Shown piece after piece: positions 54,505-64,000 of a stretch of DNA of 64,000 nucleotides. A program made the position numbers and the translations under genes. How positions within the stretch are numbered: the stretch's first letter is position 1; every line of letters starts with the position of its first letter. This DNA comes from an uncultured Thermoguttaceae bacterium. GTDB lineage: Bacteria; Planctomycetota; Planctomycetia; Pirellulales; Thermoguttaceae. The notes under the pieces were generated by a model that ran no database searches, was not told the origin of the DNA, and worked only from the letters and a program-made list of their open reading frames with translations. Location: the NCBI GenBank assembly GCA_937951625.1, contig CALFBP010000037.1, positions 1 to 64,000 of the forward strand, in the 5' to 3' direction.

Positions 54505-56074
54505 GTTTCCGCAGGTCCAACTTGCCGGTACCCAAAAGGGGAATTTCCGGGACTTGGTAGAAGCTGTCGGGCGAGGGGATGAATAGCGGCGGCAGTCCCA
54601 TCGCGGCCAGTTCGCGGCAGATCTGCTCCGGCGGCTTCGTCAGGCCGGTGTGGAGCACCACCAGCCGCTCCCCTTTGCGTTCGTCGCATACGCCAGTGAC
54701 CGCCAGCGAAACCTTGTCCTCGTCCAAGCCGAGGATTTTTCCCAAACACTCCTCGATCCGCAGATGCGGCACCATTTCCCCGCCGATTTTCGAAAAGCGG
54801 CTTTCCCGGCCCGTGATGCGAATGTAGCCCTCGTCGTCGATCTGTGCGACATCGCCGGTGACGTACCATCCATCGCGGATCACCTCGGCGGTTTTTTCGG
54901 GCTCGTCCAAGTAACCTTTCATGACATTGGGGCCTTTGACCAGGAGCATGCCGTCGTGGCCCGACGGCAGGTCCTCGCCGGTCTGGAGGTCCACGACCTT
55001 GACTTGCACCCCGGGAATGGGACGGCCGACCGTGCCTTCCTTCCATTGGGCGGCTTTGTCCGGGGCGCGGCCGGGCGGGATGTTTACCGACACTACCGGC
55101 GATAACTCACTCGTGCCATAGCCCTCGATCGGCCGCACGCCGAATTTCTTCTCGAAGGCGTCGGCCAGTTCCCGGGGCAGCTTCTCCGCCCCCGTCACCA
55201 CCAATTCGAGCGACGCGAAATCCTCGGCCGGGACACGGCGGAGATACGACCGCAGAAAGGTCGGCGCGGAAATCAAGAGCGTTGCCCGATGCTTCCGCGC
55301 GATCTGACCAACCGTGGTTGCATCCAAAGGATTGGTGTGATAGACGACTTTGGGCGGGAGCATCAATCCGGCGCACATCGCGACCGTATACCCGAACGAG
55401 TGAAAAAACGGCAGAATTCCGATCAGCGTATCGCTCTCCTTCAACCGCAGTGCCTCATGGAATGCCGCGACATTCGAGCCCACGTTGCGGTGCGTGAGCA
55501 TCACGCCTTTCGGATCGCCCGTTGAGCCCGAGGTGAAAATCAACGTCATGAGATCGTCGGGATGGATCTCAGCGAGGCCGAACCAACGGTCCAGAAAGTT
55601 CAGTGGCGCCATCCAGGCCAGTGCGGCCGCCGCCAGCTTGTCGGCCAACGTTACCCGGTGCTTGAGGTCCTCGAGGTAAACCAGCTCCGCGTTGGGCCGC
55701 AAATGCTCGAACCGCTCCATGGCCTTGCGGCTGGTCAGCACCCGGCGGATGCCTGCCCGCACAATACACTGATTGAGCATTTCGCTCGAAACCGTGTAAT
55801 TCAAGTTCACGGGAACGCGCCGCGCCAACAGCAAACCTGCGTTCGCGAGCACGGTGGGCACGGTGGGCGGGAGCAACAGCCCCACGTTCCACTCGTCCGG
55901 CGAAAGGACCTCGCGGAGCAACAGGCGGCGAAACAAGATCGCCCTCAATAACAGCCCCGACCCAGTCAATTCCATGTCGAACGAGTCCGCCACTTTGGGC
56001 CGCCTCATGGCTTGGCGGCACATGCGCATGAAGCGACGAGTCGGGATGAACCATTTTTGCTCGTCGTGCGGCAT
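54467..56074 (-). CDS. AMP-dependent acyl ligase (Aas C-terminal-half type)
   Basis: 535 residues of the acyl-AMP-forming family. Core motifs are FTSGSTGDPKGVMLTH, YGTSELSP, VTGDVAQIDDEGYIRITGR and the catalytic-lysine segment GTGKLDLRKLK. It resembles the ligase half of the two-domain Aas protein (acyl-ACP synthetase) but has no acyltransferase domain. It could activate fatty acids to acyl-ACP or acyl-CoA for phospholipid repair. The ATG at 56074 begins MPHDEQKWFIPT; upstream residues look like linker. Confidence 0.88.
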   Translation of the reverse strand: MPHDEQKWFIPTRRFMRMCRQAMRRPKVADSFDMELTGSGLLLRAILFRRLLLREVLSPDEWNVGLLLPPTVPTVLANAGLLLARRVPVNLNYTVSSEMLNQCIVRAGIRRVLTSRKAMERFEHLRPNAELVYLEDLKHRVTLADKLAAAALAWMAPLNFLDRWFGLAEIHPDDLMTLIFTSGSTGDPKGVMLTHRNVGSNVAAFHEALRLKESDTLIGILPFFHSFGYTVAMCAGLMLPPKVVYHTNPLDATTVGQIARKHRATLLISAPTFLRSYLRRVPAEDFASLELVVTGAEKLPRELADAFEKKFGVRPIEGYGTSELSPVVSVNIPPGRAPDKAAQWKEGTVGRPIPGVQVKVVDLQTGEDLPSGHDGMLLVKGPNVMKGYLDEPEKTAEVIRDGWYVTGDVAQIDDEGYIRITGRESRFSKIGGEMVPHLRIEECLGKILGLDEDKVSLAVTGVCDERKGERLVVLHTGLTKPPEQICRELAAMGLPPLFIPSPDSFYQVPEIPLLGTGKLDLRKLKILAEAKARGE

Positions 56075-56332
56075 GGAAGTGCTCCCAGTCAACGCCTCGT
56101 GTGCAAGACCTTCTTCCCGTACCGGGAACCGCCGCTCGGGCTTTGCCGTGAGTCGTTCGCCCCAAACCACTCCACCAACAGGATGCCAAACCCCTTGTCA
56201 AGGGGCAATCTCCCTGCCGGTTCCCTGGCTGGTATTCCCGGCTTCGGCAGGGGCGCGGTCGCGACTTCGGCGAAAGCCGAGCCGCCCTTGCGCAAAGTAT
56301 ATTAGAGTAGTTGACCTCGGGGAGCCTCAACG

Positions 56333-56980
56333 ATGAAAACTTCTTTGGCATGGTCGCTCATCGGCGCAGCGGTCACGGCATTCCTGGCGTCGGGTCCGCT
56401 TTGGGCGGCCAAGCCACCTTCGCCCACCGCAGTCAAAGCGCTCCAGCGTGTGGCTGAACAGCAGGGCCATCCCCAAGCGGCGGTGAGAGACTTGAAGAAT
56501 TTCGGGCATTCAGCCACGAAGGAAGTCGAGGCGGCAGCGGCCGGCGTGAAGGTCGACGCGATCCGCCGAGCCGGCGAACAAAACGGTCCCTTGACCGCCC
56601 GGCTCGAAACCGCCCGGGGTAAGAAGCTCTCTCCGGAACAATCGCGACGCATCGTTGCGGCCGAGCAGGAACATCTTCGGCACATTCAGTCGCTTCGCTC
56701 CCAGTATCACCAAGTGGTGGCCAAAGCCCTGAGGCTACCGGAGGCGAAAATCCAACAGGCGCTCGCCCGCGACCAGGGCGAAGTGGATCGCGAACGCCAG
56801 GTCCTCTCGCAATTGGAGAAGCTTCTCGCGCGTCGCTTGACGGCAAGCGAGGTCCAACGCATCCGTGATGCCGGCGACGCTTTTCGTGACGCAATGGCAT
56901 CCCAGCGCGACGCCCTCGCTGCGGAGATTGGCAAAATATCAGGTTTGCCTGCTTGGGTGGTGAAGGAGTTGCTGCGTTGA
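56333..56980 (+). CDS. Exported alpha-helical protein, unknown function
   Basis: 215 residues with a clear signal peptide ending at LWAAKPP. The rest is almost wholly helical and rich in Ala, Gln, Arg and Glu. It contains two related segments, LSPEQSRRIVAAEQEHLRHIQ and LTASEVQRIRDAGDAFRDAMA. No domain is recognised. It stands between the acyl ligase and aat genes without obvious linkage. Confidence 0.72.
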   Translation: MKTSLAWSLIGAAVTAFLASGPLWAAKPPSPTAVKALQRVAEQQGHPQAAVRDLKNFGHSATKEVEAAAAGVKVDAIRRAGEQNGPLTARLETARGKKLSPEQSRRIVAAEQEHLRHIQSLRSQYHQVVAKALRLPEAKIQQALARDQGEVDRERQVLSQLEKLLARRLTASEVQRIRDAGDAFRDAMASQRDALAAEIGKISGLPAWVVKELLR

Positions 56981-57104
56981 CGATCCCGGCGAAGCAGGGT
57001 TCAAGATCATTGGTCTGCGGTCAGTCGGCGTGCGTTGCACTAGGCAAAGCTCCATCACCTGCCACCGCCAGGCGGAATTGACTGTCGTCAGGGGATTTCT
57101 CCAA

Positions 57105-57797
57105 TCAGATGGAGTAGTTTTCGAGGTGGTCGCCAAAAGTCACCGGCGATTGAATCGCGTGAGCCAAGCGGCGCAAATACTCGGATCGCGGGATCTCCAC
57201 GGCGCCAAACCGGGCCGTATGGGGAGTTAGCTGTTGGATGTCGAGGAGCTGGTACCCCCTGGAGCGCAAATGCCCAACCAGGGCGACCAGCGCGACCTTC
57301 GAGGCATCGGAGACGCGGTAGAACATCGATTCGGCCGCAAACAGGCCGCCAATGGCTACTCCGTAAACCCCTCCGGCTAGGGAACCTTCATACCAGGCTT
57401 CCACGCTGTGGGCGTGGCCGAGCTGGTGAAGCTTGAGGTAAGCCTTAATCATTCGGGGGGTGAGCCAAGTGCCCAACTCTCGGCCTGGGCCGGTGGCACA
57501 GCCGCGGATTACCCCCGCGAAATCGCGGTCGCAAGTCAGTACGAATTTGCCGGTCCGGCAAGTCGTACGGAGTCGGCGGGGCACGTGGAAGCGGTCGAAT
57601 TCGATGATTGCCCGCGGATCCGGGGAAAACCACATCATAGGATCGTCAAAGTCGGCGTGGGGCCAAGGAAAGATGCCGTGCTGATAGGCGTCGAGCAGCC
57701 ATTGTGGCGACAGGGAGCCGCCCAGCGCCAGCAGGCCGTGCGCGTCGGCCTGCTCGGCCGGAGGGAAAAAGCGAGAAGGCGGAAGTTCACTCATCAC
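57105..57797 (-). CDS. aat: Leucyl/phenylalanyl-tRNA-protein transferase
   Basis: 230 residues. Aat attaches Leu or Phe from tRNA to proteins with N-terminal Lys or Arg, marking them for ClpS/ClpAP in the N-end rule. Signatures are RFFPPAEQADAHGLLALGGSLSPQWLLDAYQHGIFPWP, MWFSPDPRAIIEF, HSVEAWYEGSLAGGVYGVAIGGLFAAESMF and the C-terminal LLDIQQLTPHTARFGAVEIPR. ClpS is not in the window. Confidence 0.95.
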   Translation of the reverse strand: MMSELPPSRFFPPAEQADAHGLLALGGSLSPQWLLDAYQHGIFPWPHADFDDPMMWFSPDPRAIIEFDRFHVPRRLRTTCRTGKFVLTCDRDFAGVIRGCATGPGRELGTWLTPRMIKAYLKLHQLGHAHSVEAWYEGSLAGGVYGVAIGGLFAAESMFYRVSDASKVALVALVGHLRSRGYQLLDIQQLTPHTARFGAVEIPRSEYLRRLAHAIQSPVTFGDHLENYSI

Positions 57798-57909
57798 CGG
57801 ATTTTTCCTTGGGTGCTGACAAAAAAATGATTATACCGCGTCGCAGGACCAGACGGGGGGCCTTCCCCAAACGCGCCTCCCGTCTGCTAGAATAGCGACT
57901 TCGCGTAGG

Positions 57910-58773
57910 ATGGAACTCGAGGCCGACATGTGGCATTGCAAGACAGTCGCGATCGTGGGTGTCGGGCTGATCGGCGGTTCGATCGGCATGGCCTTGCGCC
58001 AGCGGGGCTTGGCAGACGTGGTGGTGGGGATCGGGCGGAACTCGGCGAGCTTGAGGACCGCGCGCCGCGTGGGAGCGGTGACTACCACGACGGTCGATCT
58101 CGCGAAAGGCGTCGCCAATGCGGACATCATCGTGGTTTGCACCCCGGTCCATCGTATTGTCGATCGCGTGCGCGAGGCCGCCAAGCATTGTCCCGAAGGC
58201 GCGCTGATCACCGATGCCGGCAGCACTAAACAGGCCATCGTCGAGGCCCTGGACGGGGCGTTGCCTCGCGGGTGCAGGTTCCTGGGCAGCCACCCCTTGG
58301 CCGGCAGCGAAAAGACTGGGGCCATGCACGCCAGAGCCGATTTGTTCGAGGGCCGCATCGTCGTCCTGACGCCGACCAAGAATACCCAGGCCAAGGATTA
58401 TGATGAGCTGGAATCGTTCTGGTCGGCTTTGGGCTCCGTGGTCATTCAAATGTCGCCGGAAGACCATGATCTGGCCCTAGCCGTCACCAGCCACGTGCCG
58501 CACCTGCTGGCCGCCGCGATGGCCGCCTGCCTGCCCGAACACTGGTTCCGGCTTACGGGCACGGGCGTGTTGGACACGACGCGCATCGCCGCAGGCGATC
58601 CCGACTTGTGGACGCATATCGTCCTCCAGAACCGCGATAACGTGTTGGCTGGGTTGAGTCGGTTCGAACGAGAGGTGGCGGCACTTCGGGCGGCGATCGA
58701 AAACCGGGACGAAGACCGGCTCCGCGAGCTTTTGGCTTTGGCAAAGAAGAATCGCGATGCTTTGGGAAGTTGA
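57910..58773 (+). CDS. tyrA: Prephenate dehydrogenase
   Basis: 287 residues. It oxidises prephenate (or arogenate) in tyrosine synthesis. The nucleotide motif is [14 protein letters not shown]; the catalytic region has [19 protein letters not shown] and the SHVPHLLA segment. There is no chorismate mutase or ACT domain. An alternative start is the ATG seven codons in ([11 protein letters not shown]), which would fit the Rossmann start more tightly. Its last 17 bases overlap purL, so the two are probably translated in a coupled way. Confidence 0.93.
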   Translation: MELEADMWHCKTVAIVGVGLIGGSIGMALRQRGLADVVVGIGRNSASLRTARRVGAVTTTTVDLAKGVANADIIVVCTPVHRIVDRVREAAKHCPEGALITDAGSTKQAIVEALDGALPRGCRFLGSHPLAGSEKTGAMHARADLFEGRIVVLTPTKNTQAKDYDELESFWSALGSVVIQMSPEDHDLALAVTSHVPHLLAAAMAACLPEHWFRLTGTGVLDTTRIAAGDPDLWTHIVLQNRDNVLAGLSRFEREVAALRAAIENRDEDRLRELLALAKKNRDALGS

Positions 58774-61663
58774 CATTTACCCTCGGCCCGACCAGCCCAA
58801 CCTGGCCGCCCAACGCCTCAAGGCCGAGGCCGCGGACCTCGGCTTGGCCCCAGCGCTGGCCATAGCGGCCGGTTGGGGGTACCTGATTCAGGGGAATTTG
58901 GACCGTTCCCAGGTCCTCCGCCTCGCCGCCGAGTTGCTCGCCGATCCCATCGTGGAAGAGACGGTGGTGGCGCCCGTGGGCGACGAAGTTCTCCATCGGC
59001 CTCGCGCAGGGCTCCAACAAGTGATCCACGTCCTTCTCAAGCCGGGCGTCATGGATCCCGTGGCCCAAAGCGCCAAGGCCGCCATCGCGGACTTCGGCTT
59101 CGAGGTCGAAGCAGTCCGCACGCTGAAGAAATACTGGTTCTCGCCGTTGCCCGAGGAAACGTTGCAGTGGCTGTGCGCCAAGGTCCTAGCCAACGACGCC
59201 ATCGAGCAGGTGCTCGTCGGCCCTCTCCGTTTGACCCATCTGGGCACGGGCTCGTCCTACGAGTTCAAACGGATCACAGTTTCCATCCGCGCGATGGACG
59301 ACGCCGCCATGGAAAGGTTGAGCCGCGAAGGACAACTCTTTCTTTCGCTGGCGGAGATGAAGGCCATTCAAGAGCACTTCCGCGCCTTGGGCCGCGATCC
59401 GACGGACGTGGAGCTGGAGACCCTGGCACAGACTTGGAGCGAGCACTGTAGCCATAAGACGCTCAAGGGCCGGATCCACTATCGGGACGAGTCGGGCGAG
59501 CGGCGGTTCGACAACATGCTCAAGGAGACGATTTTCGCCGCAACGGCTGAGATTCGCCGTCGCTTGGGCCAACGCGACTGGTGCGTGAGCGTGTTTGCAG
59601 ACAATGCTGGCGTGGTCCGCTTCGATGAGCAGTATCATGCCGTTTTCAAGGTCGAAACGCACAACCACCCCTCCGCCCTCGAACCCTACGGCGGCGCCAA
59701 CACCGGGATTGGCGGCGTGATTCGGGACCCGATGGGCACCGGTTTGGGGGCCAAGCCGGTCGCCAATACGGACGTCTTCTGTTTCGCCCCGCCCGACTTT
59801 CCCGCCGAGCGACTCCCGCCGGGCGTGCTTCATCCGCGGCGGGTGATGCGCGGGGTGGTGGCAGGCGTCCGCGACTATGGCAACCGAATGGGGATTCCCA
59901 CGGTCAACGGCGCGATCTATTTCGATCCCCGCTACCTCGGCAACCCCCTGGTTTTCTGCGGCACCATCGGCCTGCTTCCTGTCGACAAGGCGCGGAAGGA
60001 GGCCCGAGCCGGCGATCTGATCGTGGCCATTGGCGGGCGAACCGGCCGGGACGGCATCCACGGGGCCACGTTCAGCTCCGCGGAACTCACTAGTCAAAGC
60101 GAGTCGCTTTCCGGCGGCGCGGTCCAAATCGGCAACGCCATTACGGAAAAAATGCTCCTCGACGTACTCCTCGTGGCCCGCGATCGCGGCCTGTATCACG
60201 CGGTCACGGACTGCGGGGCGGGCGGGTTTTCCAGCGCCGTGGGCGAGATGGGCGAGCACCTCGGGGCCGAGGTCTGGCTTGAACGCGTGCCTTTGAAATA
60301 CGAGGGCCTCTCTTACACCGAGATTTGGATCTCCGAGGCCCAAGAGCGGATGGTCCTGGCCGTGCCTCCCGACCACTGGGAAGAATTGTCGGCCCTCTGC
60401 GCCTCGGAAGGCGTGGAGGCCACGGTGATCGGCCGGTTCGTGCCCTCGGGTCGCTTGGTGCTCAAATACCAAGACCAACAGGTGGCCGACTTGGACATGG
60501 AGTTTCTCCACCATGGTCGCCCACCGGTCATCCGCGAAGCCGTGTACCGTCCCCCGGCTATTCGTCCGCTGCTTGTCAGTCAGTGGCCGGAGAACGATGC
60601 GACAGGCACGTTGCTGAAGATTCTCGGTTCGTTGAACGTGGCCAGCAAAGAGTGGGTCATCCGCCAATACGACCACGAGGTGCAAGGCGGCAGCGTGATC
60701 AAGCCCCTGGTGGGCGAAGCCAGCGACGGACCGAGCGATGCGGCCGTGTTGCGGCCGCGCTTGGATTCGCGCCGCGGACTGGTGGTGGCCTGCGGCATGA
60801 ATCCGCGTTATGGCGAGCTCGATCCCTATTGGATGGCGGCCAGCGCGATCGACGAAGCGGTCCGCAATTGCGTCGCGGTGGGCGCCGATCCGGAACGCAT
60901 CGCCATCCTCGACAATTTTTGTTGGGGCAACACCGACCGGCCGGAAACGCTCGGTTCCCTGGTCCGCGCAGCGTTGGCCTGCCACGACGTGGCGATCGCC
61001 CTAGGCACGCCTTTCATCAGCGGCAAGGACAGCCTGAATAACGAGTTTCGCCCCGAAAGCGGTGAGCCGATCGCCATTCCGCCCTCGTTGTTGATCAGTG
61101 CGCTCGGCCAGGTGGACGACGTGGGTCAGTGCGTGAGCATGGACCTCAAGGAGGTCGGCAATGAACTCTATCTCGTTGGTCTGACCCATGATGAACTGGG
61201 CGGCTCTCATTTCGCCTTCGTCGAGGACCTCTCTGGCGGTCAAGTCCCCAAGGTCGATGCGGTTCGTGCGCGGGAGGTGTTCAAGGCGGTGCATCGGGCC
61301 ATCGCCACAGGGTTGGTCCGCGCCTGCCACGACTTGAGCGAAGGGGGACTTGCCGTGGCCGCCGCGGAAATGGCCTTCGCCGGCGGACTGGGGGCCGAGC
61401 TGCATTTGGAAAGAGTGCCCGCCGACGAACAAGCCCGACACCCCGCGGCGCTGCTCTTCTCCGAGTCCAACACGCGATTCCTCATCGAGGTGCGGCCCGA
61501 TCGGACCGCCGCATTCGAGAACTGCCTTGCTGGGATCGCCTGGGGGCGTGTTGGAAAAGTGACGGGCGGCGACCGCCTGGAGATCATGAACCATGGCTCG
61601 CCGGTGATCTCGGCCGATCTGAAACTCCTCAAGGAAACCTGGCAGAAACCCCTGCGATGGTGA
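58757..61663 (+). CDS. purL: Phosphoribosylformylglycinamidine synthase, PurS-PurL fusion
   Basis: 968 residues. The N-terminus has two PurS-like units, about 1-80 and 88-165, the second starting [21 protein letters not shown]. The PurL catalytic part follows, with [15 protein letters not shown] from about residue 225, [42 protein letters not shown] and a second ATP-like half with [10 protein letters not shown]. There is no glutaminase domain; that is supplied by purQ downstream. The size falls between small PurL (about 740) and the E. coli fusion (about 1295). It overlaps tyrA by 17 bases. Confidence 0.95.
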   Translation: MLWEVDIYPRPDQPNLAAQRLKAEAADLGLAPALAIAAGWGYLIQGNLDRSQVLRLAAELLADPIVEETVVAPVGDEVLHRPRAGLQQVIHVLLKPGVMDPVAQSAKAAIADFGFEVEAVRTLKKYWFSPLPEETLQWLCAKVLANDAIEQVLVGPLRLTHLGTGSSYEFKRITVSIRAMDDAAMERLSREGQLFLSLAEMKAIQEHFRALGRDPTDVELETLAQTWSEHCSHKTLKGRIHYRDESGERRFDNMLKETIFAATAEIRRRLGQRDWCVSVFADNAGVVRFDEQYHAVFKVETHNHPSALEPYGGANTGIGGVIRDPMGTGLGAKPVANTDVFCFAPPDFPAERLPPGVLHPRRVMRGVVAGVRDYGNRMGIPTVNGAIYFDPRYLGNPLVFCGTIGLLPVDKARKEARAGDLIVAIGGRTGRDGIHGATFSSAELTSQSESLSGGAVQIGNAITEKMLLDVLLVARDRGLYHAVTDCGAGGFSSAVGEMGEHLGAEVWLERVPLKYEGLSYTEIWISEAQERMVLAVPPDHWEELSALCASEGVEATVIGRFVPSGRLVLKYQDQQVADLDMEFLHHGRPPVIREAVYRPPAIRPLLVSQWPENDATGTLLKILGSLNVASKEWVIRQYDHEVQGGSVIKPLVGEASDGPSDAAVLRPRLDSRRGLVVACGMNPRYGELDPYWMAASAIDEAVRNCVAVGADPERIAILDNFCWGNTDRPETLGSLVRAALACHDVAIALGTPFISGKDSLNNEFRPESGEPIAIPPSLLISALGQVDDVGQCVSMDLKEVGNELYLVGLTHDELGGSHFAFVEDLSGGQVPKVDAVRAREVFKAVHRAIATGLVRACHDLSEGGLAVAAAEMAFAGGLGAELHLERVPADEQARHPAALLFSESNTRFLIEVRPDRTAAFENCLAGIAWGRVGKVTGGDRLEIMNHGSPVISADLKLLKETWQKPLRW

Positions 61664-61781
61664 CTTGCCTGAGACGATCGAATCATCAGTGGATCACGGG
61701 CGGAAGCAATTCCGCTGCCCTCGCAGACACTCATCCCCGCTTTCTCCTTGGTAACATCGTTTGATCTTTTTCGATCCATCC

Positions 61782-62576
61782 ATGTCTGCCCGACCACGCG
61801 TCCTGATCCTTCGAGCCCCCGGAACCAACTGCGACGTGGAGACCGCCTTCGCCTTCGAGCGGGCGGGCGGCCAAGCCGAGCGCTGGCACGTGAACCGTTT
61901 GTTGGAAGCCCCGCAGCGGCTCGCCGAATTCCAGATCCTTTGCATTCCCGGCGGTTTCAGCTATGGCGACGACGTGGCGGCGGGCCGCATCTTTGCCAAT
62001 CAACTGCGGAGGCATTTGGCCGATGCCGTCCGGCAATTCAAGGATGCCGACAAGCTGATCCTGGGCATCTGCAACGGCTTCCAAGTGCTGATCAAGTCCG
62101 GACTGTTGCTGGACGACGACCCGGGACTCGGCCCTCCCGCCACGCTGACCTGGAACGACTCGGGCAGGTACGAGGACCGCTGGGTACGTTTGCGGGTCCG
62201 CAGCGCGAAGTGCGTGTTTCTTCGGGGGATCGAGACGATGCTGTTGCCGGTGGCCCACGCCGAGGGAAAATTCGTCCCGCGCGACGGCGTCGCTTTAGAA
62301 GCCTTGGCCCGGGAAGAACAACTTGTGCTCACCTATTGCCCGCTTCGCGACGAAAACGCCGGTTTCGAGACGGGGACGCCCTATCCCGACAATCCCAACG
62401 GCTCGGTGGCCGACGTGGCGGGCGTGTGCGACAAGACCGGCCGGGTGTTCGGTCTGATGCCCCATCCGGAACGACACATCGATCCCTTCCAGCATCCGCA
62501 ATGGACCCGCGGCAAGGCCCGGGAACCCGGCGACGGCCTTCAAGTGTTCCAAAACGCCATCACGTATTTTTCGTGA
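61782..62576 (+). CDS. purQ: Phosphoribosylformylglycinamidine synthase glutaminase subunit
   Basis: 264 residues. It releases ammonia from glutamine for PurL in purine synthesis. The class I glutaminase triad is Cys97 in LGICNGFQ with His228 and Glu230 in MPHPERH. The start APGTNCDVETAFAFERAGG is typical of PurQ. The ATG at 61782 is preferred over an in-frame TTG at 61761. It is 118 bases downstream of purL and probably in the same transcript. Confidence 0.96.
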   Translation: MSARPRVLILRAPGTNCDVETAFAFERAGGQAERWHVNRLLEAPQRLAEFQILCIPGGFSYGDDVAAGRIFANQLRRHLADAVRQFKDADKLILGICNGFQVLIKSGLLLDDDPGLGPPATLTWNDSGRYEDRWVRLRVRSAKCVFLRGIETMLLPVAHAEGKFVPRDGVALEALAREEQLVLTYCPLRDENAGFETGTPYPDNPNGSVADVAGVCDKTGRVFGLMPHPERHIDPFQHPQWTRGKAREPGDGLQVFQNAITYFS

Positions 62577-62681
62577 CTTTCGGGAGGCAGGGGTTAAGCA
62601 AAAGGCAGCGGCCGCATGATGCTTGCTTCGCCCCTGTGGGATTGCCACTCTTAGTTGAACACAAAGGGCCGGAAACATCCG

Positions 62682-63533
62682 TCATGAATCGGGCAATCCG
62701 CCCGCGGCCTCGAACAGCAGCAACGCCTGGCGGACCTGGCGCACGTCGTGGACGCGGATCACCTGCACGCCTTGGCGGGCCAGCGCCAAGGCAACCCCAA
62801 TCGTGCCCGGTAGTGGATCGGCCTCGTCCTCGTCGAGCACCCTCCGAATAAAGCCCTTGCGGGAGTGGCCCACCAGCACCGGGCACCCTAACGCGTGCAG
62901 GCGGAAGGCGTGGGACAGGAGCTGCACATTATGTTCGGTTCGCTTGCCGAAGCCGATCCCCGGGTCCAAGGCGATTCGATCTTGGGGCATCCCTGCGGCC
63001 ATCAGCGCATCGCGGCGGCCGCGAAGATAGGCCCCGACCTCCTCGACCACGTCTTCATAGGTCGGGTTGTCCTGCATGGTTTGCGGCGAGCCTCGCATGT
63101 GCATGGCGCACACGGCCGCAGCGGTCCGCACGGCTAACGGAACCATCTGCGGATCGCCTTCCAGCCCCGTCACGTCGTTGATGATTTCCGCCCCGGCGTC
63201 GATGGCGGCCTGGGCGACGACTGCCTTCGAGGTGTCGATGGACACCGGCCGATCGCATTGCGAGCAAAGGGCCTTGACCACGGGCAGGACGCGGCGGAGT
63301 TCCTCTTGGGCCTCCACGGGCTGGGAGTAGGGGCGGGTGCTCTCACCGCCCACGTCCAAGATGTCGGCCCCTTGGGCGGCCAATTCCAGAGCATGAGCGA
63401 CGGCCGCGCCGGGATCGAGAAATCGCCCGCCGTCCGAAAAGCTGTCGGGCGTGACGTTGATGATCCCCATCAGCAAGGGACGCCGGCCGAAAGAAAGCGT
63501 CCGCCGCGGCAGCGACCAGTGATCCGCCCTCAT
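62682..63533 (-). CDS. folP: Dihydropteroate synthase
   Basis: 283 residues. It joins p-aminobenzoate to the pterin precursor in folate synthesis. Motifs are GIINVTPDSFSDGG, DILDVGGESTRP, DTSKAVV, INDVTGLEGD, DPGIGFGKRTEHN and GHSRKGFI. Because this lineage also seems to use methanopterin, a pterin step is of interest here, but this enzyme has the standard folate form. The start lies one base after the lptE stop, so the two are co-transcribed. Confidence 0.96.
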   Translation of the reverse strand: MRADHWSLPRRTLSFGRRPLLMGIINVTPDSFSDGGRFLDPGAAVAHALELAAQGADILDVGGESTRPYSQPVEAQEELRRVLPVVKALCSQCDRPVSIDTSKAVVAQAAIDAGAEIINDVTGLEGDPQMVPLAVRTAAAVCAMHMRGSPQTMQDNPTYEDVVEEVGAYLRGRRDALMAAGMPQDRIALDPGIGFGKRTEHNVQLLSHAFRLHALGCPVLVGHSRKGFIRRVLDEDEADPLPGTIGVALALARQGVQVIRVHDVRQVRQALLLFEAAGGLPDS

Positions 63534-63534
63534 C

Positions 63535-64000
63535 CTACCAAGGCGCCTCCATCATCGACACGATCTGTTCAGCAAGCCGGTGGATCGCCTGTTGCTGGGC
63601 CGTCGCCACGGAGTGCCCCGCCTCCGGAACCAATAGGGCAGTTTCGCGGAGGGTGGCCACCTCGTCAGGCAAGGGAATCGCGGCGGCTTCGCGGATGAGG
63701 TTGTTTTGGCGGTCCAGCCAGCGGACCTCGACCTGGAGGCTGACTTCGCTCTCGCGCGGATCGTGGTACCGATTGAGCACCAGGACCCGTTTGGTCTCAT
63801 GCGTGATGCGCCCGGCCAGGATGCTGTCGGCATTGCTGTCGCCCGTCACCTTATAGGGCGTTTTCAGCTCGATTTCCTTGATCACCGCCTCGGTAAGCCG
63901 TTCGCCCAAATTCCGGCGGAAACTGTCGGACTCGAACACCGGTACGTACACCGTGCGGATGCTGACAGGATACAACGATTCGGCGCCGATCCGATAGCCG
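63535..64000 (-). CDS. LptE-family lipoprotein, cut by the window edge
   Basis: A partial gene: the frame is open to the end of the window and its beginning lies outside. The visible part reads GYRIGAESLYPVSIRTVYVPVFESDSFRRNLGERLTEAVIKEIE..., which matches the LptE family after its lipidated Cys. LptE partners LptD in placing lipopolysaccharide in the outer membrane. A TTG at 63975 would give a shorter protein but is internal to the conserved GYRIG...LYP start and not likely real. I give no symbol because the family assignment rests on this segment only. Confidence 0.75.
   Translation of the reverse strand, partial: GYRIGAESLYPVSIRTVYVPVFESDSFRRNLGERLTEAVIKEIELKTPYKVTGDSNADSILAGRITHETKRVLVLNRYHDPRESEVSLQVEVRWLDRQNNLIREAAAIPLPDEVATLRETALLVPEAGHSVATAQQQAIHRLAEQIVSMMEAPW

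Noticed and set aside
59186-60985. 599-codon open frame antisense to purL
   Set aside because: A shadow of purL with no recognisable motif; purL itself is certain.

Overview
The window looks like chromosomal DNA of a planctomycete, most likely of the Pirellulales or a relative. The grounds are: a GC-rich sequence with many lone genes separated by long non-coding stretches; a zinc-ribbon plus GYF_2 protein; a DUF1570-type putative metallopeptidase; HEAT-repeat lipoproteins; a very large TolC-like lipoprotein; a Pkn-type Ser/Thr kinase with a C-terminal membrane anchor; a sigma-54 gene; and methenyl-H4MPT cyclohydrolase, a methanopterin C1 enzyme found in planctomycetes, methylotrophs and archaea but in few other bacteria. 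The lineage is inferred from gene content. No rRNA or tRNA is present.

Layout. 1-7.8 kb: a repeat-bearing non-coding start, exported Cys-glutathione peroxidase, MntP, a beta-barrel protein, a GYF_2 protein, NADP-type glutamate dehydrogenase, then 1.3 kb without a convincing gene. 7.8-18.3 kb: a variant EF-G, a small lipoprotein, FloA, a membrane GTPase, a PQQ-propeller protein with a GH127-type glycosidase, and a methyltransferase. 18.3-22.9 kb: a minus-strand information-processing cluster in the order SRP RNA (ffs), dnaX, ybaB/ebfC, recR, rpoN. 23-25 kb: mch followed by a RimK-like ATP-grasp ligase (C1 / methanopterin). 25-37 kb: SYLF protein, response regulator-ATPase fusion, a large secreted protein, a cytochrome c'-like protein that appears internally duplicated, GlgX, a protein kinase, an RluA-type pseudouridine synthase and Maf. 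37-43 kb: NodT-type efflux lipoprotein, a GT32-FkbM fusion, argC-argJ. 43-54 kb: DUF1570 protein, HEAT lipoproteins, a divergent MnmE-like GTPase overlapping a rhomboid gene, a coiled-coil membrane protein and the giant TolC-like protein. 54-64 kb: an exported hypothetical, an acyl-AMP ligase, a helical exported protein, aat, the tyrA-purL-purQ run, and a folP / lptE pair cut by the window edge.

Most genes are housekeeping or cell-envelope genes. I see no prophage, insertion sequence, CRISPR array or defence island. The most interesting items are: the ffs RNA with its own promoter directly upstream of dnaX; the mch/ATP-grasp pair; a PurL that keeps two PurS-like units but has a separate PurQ; a GT32-FkbM fusion; an MnmE homologue lacking the C-terminal Cys-x-Gly-Lys signature; an EF-G with a changed domain IV; and a cytochrome whose first half looks like a heme-less copy of the second. 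Start codons were moved inward wherever a Shine-Dalgarno sequence, a signal peptide or family alignment supported it.
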